Assembly (NCBI GenBank): GCA_043381765.1
Contig: JBHJMP010001087.1
Coordinates: forward strand, 1 to 24,366
Length of the DNA stretch: 24,366 bases
Reading direction: 5' to 3'
Origin: Collodictyon triciliatum
Taxonomy: Eukaryota > CRuMs
Each line of letters opens with the position of its first letter. Positions within the stretch are counted from its first letter, which is position 1. The notes beneath the pieces are model-generated. The model was not told the DNA's origin and made no database searches. It saw only the letters and a program-made list of their open reading frames with translations. The position numbers and the translations under genes were made by a program. Shown here piece after piece: positions 1 to 9,333 of this stretch.

Positions 1-2812
1 TGACTTTGATTGGGGTGAAGTATTCGCTGCAGGCTTCGAAAATGTCAGTCCAGCTGACCCCCAGCGGTATGTTAGACAGGTGCGCAACCTTTGTGACAGT
101 TTTTGCTGGCATGGGGATGTATTGGTGATTGAGGAGCTGGAAAGACCCCTCCTTAATGAAGGCAGCTGCATTTTCTTTTCTTGGGAAGGCGATTCTGAGT
201 CCGAGGCCAGGGTTGTCCACCATAAGTGTCACGTCCTTCTCGTAGCACTTTCGGGCTTTCATTACCTCCCACAGTTGCTTGCACCTAGAAAGGACTTTGT
301 ATCGCAATGGGAATGTCTCTCATCACACATTCGGGATATTTTGATAATTGATTTATTCGATGCGATTGCTGATTTTCGTATGTCTCAAGCCCGGACACAG
401 ATACACACCGGAAGGAGAGTCATTGTGTTGCTGTGGACGAAGGTATTTGTTATCTGTCCAAGCAGCCTCATTCGCATGATTGTGCTCACATTCCATTTTC
501 TACCTCCTGATTCCTCCTTACAAGTCCAGGTTAGACCAGTCCGAAGTTTCTGGAAAGCTGACGATGGCTGGTCCTGCGAGCGCACCGTCGCGCCATGTCC
601 CGGTCATCATGACACCATTCGCAAGTGTAAGAACCCCTTTCCCATCTTTGCGGTCTCCAAGCCATTCTCCCTCATACCGCGACCCATCAACGTGGAAGAA
701 TATACCCCTGCCTTGGCGCTGTGTATGCAGAAAACAAGAGCGATTAGCATGCTTTTACAAGGAGCTTGGAAATGAGCAGGCATGAAGGTATTTTTCAATA
801 GGCGATGCACGAAAAGCTTTCCTTCATTATGGTTGCTTAGGAAATGGTGAATGTATGGCAACAATTGCATAGCATCTGAGTTACTGAGCTACTATATATA
901 TTCCCTTACCATATCATCTCTCCAGTCACCTTCGTATCGATGCCCTTTGGCCTGAATCATCACTGCGAAGCCGTTCAGTTTGTCATTCACCCACTCTCCT
1001 TTGATTACGTCCCCGTGGCTGTATGTGAGCTCACCCTGCAAGAATGCATTTTTTTTTTATCTAAAGAAAGACAGTAGTGCTGGCTCGCACACTTAAAGAT
1101 TTTGATTCACCAAACCTTTCCATGCTTCTTTCCTGATGCCCATTCCCCGGTGTACTTATCTCCGCGCTTGTACAAAAGATAGCCACGGCCGTGTGCTTTG
1201 TCATTTTGCCAATCGCCTTCGTACCTTAACAGGTATGGCGTTTGGAGATATCATATTTATTCCATATGGCAGATATGTACGTGACATAAGAAAATAAAAC
1301 TATCATAGAAGGATTCAATCATCTTGCAACATCATGAATTACTGGTCTCCATTAGCAAAGGACATGATGCCGTATCCAAATTTTTGGTCGCGAATCCAAT
1401 CCCCCTCATATCGATTACCATTCGCGTATATGTATAATCCTTTCCCGTGCATCTGTAATAAATAATAGGGTTACCATCTGGACAAATACTAATTTTTGGT
1501 GTGCATCGAATAAAGGGAGGAAAACAAAACTGATTATTGGTATCTAAATTCATCCTATGATAGCCACCTTGCCATCCACCCAATCACCCTGGTACGTGGC
1601 ACCGTCTGGATAGTTATATGTTCCATATCCGTGCATTTTGCCTGGGAGGGAATGTAAAATCAACATATATGCTCGCATGAACCATGAATGAATCGATTGA
1701 CTGTCCACGGTGGGTGCATACCCTCTCTCCATTCGCCCTCATACTGCTCAATAGCCACAGCACCATCTCGCGGTGCATACCGAAGGGTCCCGTTCCCTAC
1801 ATTTTGAGCAATCTGAATGAATTTATCATGCGAGTGTCACGAATATATGTTTCTATGAAGTAGCACACATAGTAGCGCAGATATAGCTCATAAACAGTAG
1901 AGTATCGATAAGAATTGCAAAAGTCAGTACCATGTCTTCTGTCATCTTTCCAGTCTCCTTCGTAAGTATCACCATCCCTGGTTCGGTAAACGCCTGAACC
2001 AACGCAATCAGGCGCATACAAGGCAATCGAAAAATTGATATTTATATATACACATTCATAAAAAAAAAAAAAAGGCACATTCGCTTTGGGTGCTCTCTTT
2101 TCAAGGCAATATCAAGGTTTGTGTGTGAAACTGATACCTCTTCCCTGCATCTTCCCATTCTTGAATTCGCCTGTGTATTGGTCACCGTCTGAGAACTTAA
2201 GTGTGCCTGTTCCAGTAATCCGTCCTTGGAACCAATCGCCCTCAAAGCGGTTGCCCGAGGCATATATGCACATTCCTTTGCCATGTGCCTTCCCCAGTGA
2301 TTTGTCCAGAGTAAGAATAAGATGAAGGATAAACTAATAATTCATTATCATGCATACTATCTCTGTATACCTTATCCTCTGCCCATTCTCCCTCGTAGCG
2401 ACTTCCGTCTCGATAGACAAAGGTGCCATATCCGTGGCGCTTACTCATGACCCAGTCACCCTAAACAAAAAAAAACACCATTTAATTAAGCCTGTCGTCT
2501 ATTCCTCAATATCTTAAGTGGGGTTTCCATTCATTCAAAACAAAAGATAAAGAAATTCATATGACTTTGCACTGAGGAGAAAGTGCCACAGAGTGCATTA
2601 AATTGTAAGAAAAAACCGCCCCAAACCTCATACTTTTCACCATTTGGATACAGGAACGAGCCTTTCCCGTGCATCATCCCGTTTTCCAGGGATCCACGGT
2701 ATGTTCCGCTCATGGCTGAAGTTAACTGAAGCCGATCGGAGTCGTTTGACAGGCGGCCTTGGGAACCCTGACGGAGAGACTTATCCATGGACGACTGCAG
2801 ATAAACGCTCAT
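1..2812 (-). CDS. MORN-repeat protein, C-terminus off the left edge
   Basis: Exons (minus strand, in order): 2812-2627, 2460-2371, 2288-2138, 1993-1931, 1796-1722, 1641-1568, 1452-1343, 1224-1116, 1035-910, 718-522 (or to a TAA at 518) and probably 284-1. All joins keep frame with GT-AG introns. After an N-terminal stretch of about 34 residues, the protein is an almost unbroken run of MORN repeats (YEGDW / HGKG / YxDG pattern, e.g. [31 protein letters not shown]), about 15 units; introns usually cut near the HGxG turn. MORN proteins typically dock on membranes or act as scaffolds in flagella and the cytoskeleton; no enzyme domain is visible. The last MORN exon either stops at 518 (394 aa) or splices at a GTAAGG donor overlapping that stop into exon 284-1, which is open to the window edge and phase-compatible (includes [15 protein letters not shown] and [18 protein letters not shown]; possibly RRM-like, not certain). 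The start at 2812 is the first ATG after an in-frame stop; an extra 5' exon is not excluded. Confidence 0.85.
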
Positions 2813-2817
2813 TTCGT

Positions 2818-3570
2818 ATGGCGGGCGGAAGTCTGTTGAACCTGCTGTTATATTTCACTCGGGTGAGCGCAAGAGTTTATCTCTTTGTAATTGTTTGCTC
2901 GCTGATTTCTCTTCCTTCCATTTTTTCTTTTTTCAGGTTCTGAAAACGGAGTGTGCGTTGGTAGGGTATATATATCTAGTGGCAAAGTTCACCCTCCTGC
3001 ACAAAATTGAAAGGAAGAATAAAAAAAAAAAATCGAGTGGCAAAGTGTGTAGATTCAGTGCTGGAGAAGATCGATTATAACAAAGTTTTTTTATCTATTT
3101 TTTTCTATTTTCTTTTTCTATTTATTTTTTTCTATTTTCTTTTACTTATTTTTCTTCTTTTCTTCTTTTCTTATTTTCTTCTTCAATTCTTTTCTCTACG
3201 CAGCTGCCCAGAAGCCTCCGAAGCGAGCAACCCCACGATTCCGATTTGCCTGCGATTGAGCGGTTTGGCCCTGAGCGATCAAAATTGATGGTACGGTAAC
3301 ACGGCCTTTTATTGGAAAAATCGAATGTGGAAAATCCGCCAATGTATGATTTACGCTTCAAGACCGTAATTGGAATCAACCCGTTGTAATTTTTATATTT
3401 CTGGAATTTCGTTGCACACCATCATTTGATTAATTTGTAATCCATTTATGGATTTTTATTGCCCCGAAAATGGTGTGTCTTTGTCAGCCGGTGTGTCATG
3501 CGACAAAAGCAAACAGATTGCTCGTTTCCAACAGCCAACACAGAAGTCAAATCTGATGCAAAGCAGGCAG
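2818..3570 (+). other. Possible small plus-strand gene or 5' leader exons
   Basis: Two well-formed plus-strand introns lie upstream of the kinase gene. One runs from a GTGAGC donor at 2863 to a C/T-rich TTTTTTCAG acceptor at 2936; the other has a possible GTGTGT donor near 3045 and a long pyrimidine tract ending in CTCTACGCAG at 3203. An ATG at 2818 reads MAGGSLLNLLLYFTR, then VLKTECALVGYIYLVAKFT in exon 2 from 2937, then an open exon from 3204 containing LPAIERFGPERSKLMVR ending at a GTAACA donor. A further acceptor at 3492 gives a short phase-matched exon with a stop. The product would be roughly 110 aa, with a hydrophobic basic N-terminus, and I do not recognise it. Its ATG lies only a few bases from the divergent MORN start. 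The same exons could instead be 5' leader of the kinase gene. A separate open frame from ATG 3448 to a GTGAGG donor at 3613 is also present. Confidence 0.3.
3085..3198 (+). repeat. T/C-rich low-complexity tract
   Basis: More than 100 bases of almost pure T and C with runs such as TTTTCTATTTTC. It ends in a CAG and is best read as the pyrimidine tract of a plus-strand intron. Translations of it (F/L/Y/S strings) are not genes. Confidence 0.7.
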
Positions 3571-3833
3571 CGATCTGATTCCCCCGGTCGAAGCGTTCTG
3601 CAGAGAGTGGGGTGAGGTATTGGGTTCCTTGGAGAAGAAATGAAGAAACTAACTTTGTTTCATCGAACAGTTTCAACTCTGAAAAATTTTTTTTCAATCT
3701 CTTGTATTATTCATTCTTTGTTCTTTTTCTTTTCGCCCGGCAGAAATTGAGCGAGGCCCGGCTGACAACGCTTTCTTGGTTGGGTTATGCCTTTTAGTTA
3801 AATTATATTGTATGTTCAGTTCACAGTCGCATC

Positions 3834-6800
3834 ATGAGCGATACTATCGAATCCGAGCCAGACTCTGCACGGCGTTATGAATCTCTCAAAGTTCTTGGTA
3901 AAGGCTCGTTTGGAGTTGTCTCTCTAGTTCGTCAGAAGGTTACGCACATCCCATATCACTTTCCTCTGTGTGACTTCTTATATTATAATGATTAGGTGAT
4001 TTGTCATTCCTTTTTTTTTTTCTTGTCAAGGTTCACGTATATTTAGTCGTCAAATAAAAAAAGGAAGGGAAATGTAATTTATTTTATTTTTTGTTTAAAG
4101 AAACCTCCCCCCTTTTTTTTCTTGTACCTTTGTTTGGCGTGTCCTTTACCATAGAAAATCAACAAGTTGTGCGTCATAAAGAGGATATACACTGGTAAAG
4201 GGAGCAGCAGTGAAATTGAAAGTGTGAAGCAAGAGGTTTGTTCGATTTTTATAACATCCAGAAAAATCTATTTGAAAGCATCCCTCAACTGAGCGGATCG
4301 ATTCACCATAATTTTGTATATGGAGAAACAGCAAATTCAGGCCGAAGAGCGAGAATCTCACCTTTTTCATTATTATTTTTTTTACGAAAAAAAAAAGATT
4401 CATCTGCTTTCAACCGTTAAGCATCCATGCATCGTCAGTTACTTTGAGTCTTTCATTGATTTGGCAGACTTTGGTGCTGTTTGTTTGGTCATGGAATATT
4501 GTGGAGGGGGTGATTTAGATAAACGAATCAAACATGCAATAACACACAATTACCGTTTCCAAGAAGAAGTTTGTTTTTTGTTTGTTTGTTTGGATTTAAC
4601 GCACCGTCCACATCATGATATGTCCATAAGATTGATTTTATTTTTATTGAATGAAATGTTTCCCATTATTATGGATCAATAACAATTAATGAATTGCCCA
4701 GGTGATAATGAAGTGGTTTGTACAGATTGCGATGGCCTTGGAATATCTCCACAAGCATAAAATTATTCAGTAAATTAAATGCATATCCACATAGAATAAT
4801 AATTCAATTCTCCACCATGTAATTCACATACTTGATATATTTATTATTTTATTACGATTACTATCTATATTTCTATTTCTATTTCTATTTCTATTTCTAT
4901 TTCTATTTCTATTTCTATTTCTATTTCTATTTCTATTTCTATTTCTATTTCTATTTCTATTTCTATTTCTATTATTTCACTCTTACTTATCAACGATCCT
5001 TATTACATTCCCATTTATTTATAGCCGAGATATTAAAAGTCAAAATGTGTTTCTGCTCTCAAATAGTCTTGTCAAACTTGGTTTGGAGTGTTAATTCATC
5101 AACCAATCGATAAGTGCTGCCCATATTAAAATACCTTATTATTTTGCTATTTGCCACTTACCATTCATTACTGATTCACAGGTGACTTCGGAGTCTCCAA
5201 AATCCTAGATTCTGCAGAGGCTTATGCGGTCAGTCTCGTTGGAACACCATACTATCTAAGCCCCGAGCTCGCATCAGGAAATAAGTGAGGACCACTATAA
5301 CTTCGCCCCCCGGTATCCAACGTCAAGCTTTTGTGTACAGAAAAGTCCAAATATAATCCATATAACCGTGCATGAAACTCGCAATAGAATAATCATAATC
5401 ATAATCATAATCATAATCATAATCATAATCATAATCATAATCATAATCATAATCATAATCATAATCATAATCATAATCATTCAGGTACACATACAAATCA
5501 GACATATGGGCACTTGGTTGTATCCTGTATGAGTTATGCACACTTAATAAGCCGTTTGATGCCAACGTAAGAGAAATCTCATCGTATGAAAACCTCCATG
5601 CTATTAATTCAGGTCTTTATTGCGAATTTTTTTGAGATAAGCATGAATTCTATCACTCATTTCTTACCTCTTTTTCAGGACTTTCCATCCCTCATCCCAG
5701 TCATTTTGTCAGGCGCATACAAGCCCCTTGACGACACAATCTTTAGAAAGGAAATTGTTGAACTTGTAGAAAAATGCCTTGTGGTGGATCAATCCAAAAG
5801 AGCGAGCGCATTGGAATTGATTGAGTCTAATTATGCAAAGGCCTATATGGATGCCCTTGGGATTGACTTGACCCAAAACTCTCAGAAAGAGTAAAATACC
5901 AACATCTATCACATTTATAATCATTTTCGGCAAAGTTATTTTGATTTTAAATTCCAAGATTTAACTTATATGATAGCGGTTTTCATTTTTCCCGACCTAT
6001 TCTATGTTGCATCATTAACATTTTTTTTTCACAATTTAAACCAGGGCATCTCTGAGCGCCTCTATGAAGTCCAAAAAGGTTTTCTTTTTATACGTTGTTT
6101 ATACATTTCAAATTAATATTGACGGATGACAATCTTACGTACCTTATTGTATGGTATTTCATTTTATATTATACCATTTTGGTTTGGTATGGCTTGGTTT
6201 GTTTTGTTTCTTTACAGAAAGGAGAATCCATGGGAGGAAAGGGCCGAGATGCAGAAGGAAAGGAACTCATCAGCGATAATCGAGCCCAGAGCCCGAACAG
6301 CGGTAGTCCTCTAGGCGGAGAAGGATTTTCCAGCAGATTTTCTTACATCTTATTCCGAGGGAGACTTCCAACTGCCAAGGGAGCCCGAAATATGATTCCA
6401 GATGGCCAGACACCAAACTCTGACGAAAACTACACGGAGCCTGAGTACGAACCAGATTTACGTCAAGGTGAACCTGAAAGCAAAGTGCCATCCACATCAA
6501 ATCAACAACAACGGCAGAGTGTTATCCCAAAAATTTTTCGACGCTCGTCTGTGTCACCGCCAAAACAACTTCCACAACAAATATGCACGGTGCGTATACA
6601 CTCCTCTTAACATTCACATAATTTCCAGTGTATGGTAGCATCAATTTATGGTGTACAAAACAATTCCTCGTTCTGGTGTCTGTGTTGACATAAGTATACC
6701 ATCGCAGAATCAACAAGAAGACGACTGGAACGATGAGATGTTTTCTCAGATGGCCGAAGACCAGATTGACGAACTGTAAGCACTTACTCCTCTATCACAT

Positions 6801-7729
6801 TTATGATACTTTGCTTGATACGCCATGTAACACATGAACACCACCCTAGAAACGAAAATCGCGAGAAAGCCGTGGTCGGCCTGTTGGACCTCATCCGACA
6901 AAGACTCTTTCGCAAGCATCGGTCTCGCACCCCAAGCCCAAACCCAACCGCAAAGCAGGAGGAAGTGCGCAAGAAAAGCACGGAGGCTGAGCCGCACCCA
7001 CACCCGCACCCGCACCCGAAGCCCAACCCCAGGCCGAAAAGTAGAGGAAGTCCCGGCCGCAAAGCACCTGTCAGCCCACCACGCGACGCAGGTATCGACG
7101 ACACAATAGACAGCGTCCTCGGCGCTGCACCCACGGTGATTGTCCACGACGACGAGGACCACGCCGGCCGCCGCACTCGACAGCCTTCCGTCCCGACGCG
7201 CACGCAGACTCCGGACGACGCCGCCCTGCACCCTGCAAGCGCCCCGGCCGCCCCGAAGATATCCCCGCGCCCGGCCTCGGGACGCTCACGCCACCATCCC
7301 GACCTGCCGCCGCCCGCGCCTTCATCTGCATCTGCATCAGGACATCGCGAGTCTGACGCAGGGCAGCCGGTGCCGTCGCTGGCGTCGCATCCAAACTGGG
7401 ACCATGTCGTGGGCCGGCCGGCGTCTGCTGCGGGCTCTCATCGGCAAAGGTCGTCCCGCAGCCCGTCGCCGCTGCCGTCCAATGCCGGCTCGTCCGGTCG
7501 ACGCTCGCCACTGCCTTCTCCGAATGCGCAGCTCCATCCGCTTCCTGCTGCCCACGGCGCCCAGGTCCTCCCGCCCGTCGTCCGTCGCTCCTCCAGTCCC
7601 TTCTCGTCTCCGTCCGAGCCGCCTCTTGCGCCGCCCTTTGCCGTCGTGGCCTGGTCGAATTCTGGCGATGTCCCAAAGACCGATGGCCGGAAGCGTTTGC
7701 CTTCTCTTGAATCTCTCTTCTCCAACTAG
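3834..7729 (+). CDS. NIMA-related (NEK-like) serine/threonine protein kinase with long disordered tail
   Basis: Twelve exons: 3834-3938, 4155-4235, 4398-4568, 4702-4769, 5025-5080, 5182-5284, 5485-5566, 5679-5890, 6045-6078, 6218-6589, 6708-6775, 6850-7729; 743 aa, every phase consistent. The kinase domain covers about residues 15-273: glycine loop GKGSFG (22-27), ATP lysine K44 in VIKR, alpha-C glutamate E62, catalytic HRDIKSQN (142-149), DFG (162-164), activation segment [16 protein letters not shown], and the terminal R263. HRDIKSQN together with TPYYLSPE and SDIWALGC is the NEK signature; all catalytic residues are present, so it should be active. NEKs act in cell cycle, microtubules and cilia. 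The tail (274-743) is low in complexity: acidic D/E segments from exon 11, then a visibly GC-rich 880-nt last exon coding for R/S/P/A-rich sequence with an HP repeat ([12 protein letters not shown]). No coiled coil was recognised. Introns 4 and 6 carry long hexanucleotide repeats. If intron 8 is retained, a stop follows at once (GAG TAA, 5892-5894), giving a kinase-only form. Confidence 0.92.
4870..4971 (+). repeat. (TTTCTA)17 microsatellite in kinase intron 4
   Basis: Seventeen perfect copies of a 6-base unit inside the intron between 4769 and 5025. The repeated FY translation across it is an artefact. Confidence 0.97.
5389..5478 (+). repeat. (ATAATC)15 microsatellite in kinase intron 6
   Basis: Fifteen perfect 6-base units that end six bases before the acceptor CAG at 5482-5484, in the place where a pyrimidine tract would normally be. 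Confidence 0.97.
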
Positions 7730-7891
7730 CGCCATCTGCCCTTGCTGGCGCAGAAAAGATGTCTCACCCGCGATGCACCCTGACGTTCTGTTGCCTTGCC
7801 AAACACATAAGTCTTAGCACATTCCAAAAAAACAAAAAACAAAAAACGCCAAACCAAATCCTCGTCGACCCTCGTGCGCTTCTGTAGATCG

Positions 7892-7897
7892 AATAAA
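7892..7897 (+). terminator. Candidate poly(A) signal of the kinase gene
   Basis: AATAAA about 160 bases after the stop at 7729, followed by T/G-rich DNA from 7908. A second AATAAA lies at 8000-8005. Confidence 0.5.
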
Positions 7898-7907
7898 TTG
7901 CACCACC

Positions 7908-7975
7908 GTTTGTTTGTTTTGTTCGTTAGATTATTTGTTTGTTTGTTTGTTTGTTTTGTTTGTTTTGTTTGTTTG
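7908..7975 (+). repeat. Imperfect (TTTG)n tract
   Basis: TTTG/TTTTG repeats with interruptions, just downstream of the first AATAAA of the kinase gene. It could act as the U/G-rich downstream element of that poly(A) site, but this is inference. Confidence 0.8.
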
Positions 7976-7999
7976 ATCTATTCTATACCTCGCAATGTG

Positions 8000-9333
8000 A
8001 ATAAATGTGGTGATCACGCTGAGAGCCGCACATGAGAGGAACAAACAAAAAAAAACACCATGAACAAGAAAAATAAAAGTATCTTATGCTGAGAAAATGA
8101 TAAACACACTGGCAGAGAGAAAAGAACACATTCTCCAGAAAATAACATTATTAAACTGGCGTTCTTTCCTTCTTCTTCCAACCCGCTACATTATGAAGCG
8201 GAAAAAAAGCAAGTAAGCAGGGAAGCAAGCGATTGGAAAGAGCGATTCTGAGAAGGCCGACTCAGTCAATCCAGAGAGCGAAAAAGGTCACTTGACCACG
8301 TCCCGTACAACACAGGTTATGCACCGAGACACACCGACGATCAAGACGCCAGCTACCACCGACCTGTGAGTACAACAACCTACTAATAAGACGGAGCGAG
8401 CTCTTTGAAACGAATAAAAATTAATAATAATGATAATAATAATAATACTAATAATAATAACAACAATAATATTAATATTAATAATATTAATATTAATAGT
8501 AATAAAAGGTAATAAAAAAGGCTTCGGGCTCAAGATCAGTATGAATATAATGCTCAGTATTGGTTGCTCTGATTCATTAATCCGTTTCTTTTTTCTTTTT
8601 CATTTTTCGTTTTCTTTTCGGTCTCATTTAGCCTGTAAATGGATAAACTTCATTGCAAAGGTTGTGACGAACGTGGTTTTATCCCTTTCAAGGCACAATA
8701 CTATTTATACAACGAAAGTGCACTCATATATACAGCTTTATTGCACAGACAACCATCAAATTAAATCTGAGTTGACGAAAGCAGGAGCTTAGATGAATCC
8801 AAGAAGCAATCTGAATAATATAATAGTATGATTAGTATGTATAGAAAGGTTAAATTACTTAATAATCTAATTCTATTCATATAATCAATTTGTTTTTTAA
8901 TTTTCATTAATGTAATATTATCACTAAAATTCAAAAAATGCAAACAAAACCCTTGCGTTGATACAGACAGAAATCACCCTATAAACCTGCCACCAAACAT
9001 GCATTTCAAAAAAGCATACCATCCACACTTGTAGCGGTAATCATGTTGTTTGGAGGCGATATGTTGACTTTCAGTCGCAATGGCTATAAGGCTGCCCTTT
9101 CGAACTCGCCGAATGAGCTCTCAGCGTTATGTCTCAAATCACTTATAAAAAACTTTGTGTGTCTGTTTGCCACAAAGCGCACATTTCGAGGGTCTCGGTA
9201 GATGCTTAATTATACATAAATTGATTTTGTGCAGTTTTTATATATATTTATTAGATTGACTGATTGACTTAAGTTTTATTAAATTGAAAACTCGGTAGTT
9301 TTCTAAAGGAAAAAGTAAAACAAAGACTTTCAG
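8000..9333. other. Non-coding AT-rich stretch
   Basis: I see no gene with credible codon use or splice structure. It holds an imperfect AAT/ATT tract at 8421-8505, A-runs and scattered short open frames made of low-complexity codons. The part next to the Fanzor relic (about 8950-9333) may be the flank of that element, but I found no convincing terminal repeat. Confidence 0.6.
8421..8505. repeat. Imperfect AAT/ATT repeat
   Basis: A run of AAT, AAC and ATT trinucleotides, many interruptions. The I/N-rich open frames over it on both strands are by-products. Confidence 0.85.

Noticed and set aside
4314-4397. In-frame extension upstream of kinase exon 3
   Set aside because: It would insert about 28 residues into the alpha-C region; joining 4235 to 4398 aligns with NEK kinases without a gap, so this is intron sequence that happens to be open.
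4832-5113. Open frame with a long FY repeat
   Set aside because: It is a translation of the (TTTCTA)17 intron microsatellite; flanking kinase exons show this DNA is spliced out.
7071-7735. Several minus-strand open frames of 95-201 residues
   Set aside because: They lie opposite the GC-rich last exon of the kinase gene, where stops are rare in all frames; no splice signals or recognisable motifs.
8288-8792. I/N-rich open frames on both strands near 8430
   Set aside because: They translate the AAT/ATT low-complexity tract and have no protein-like segment or splice structure.
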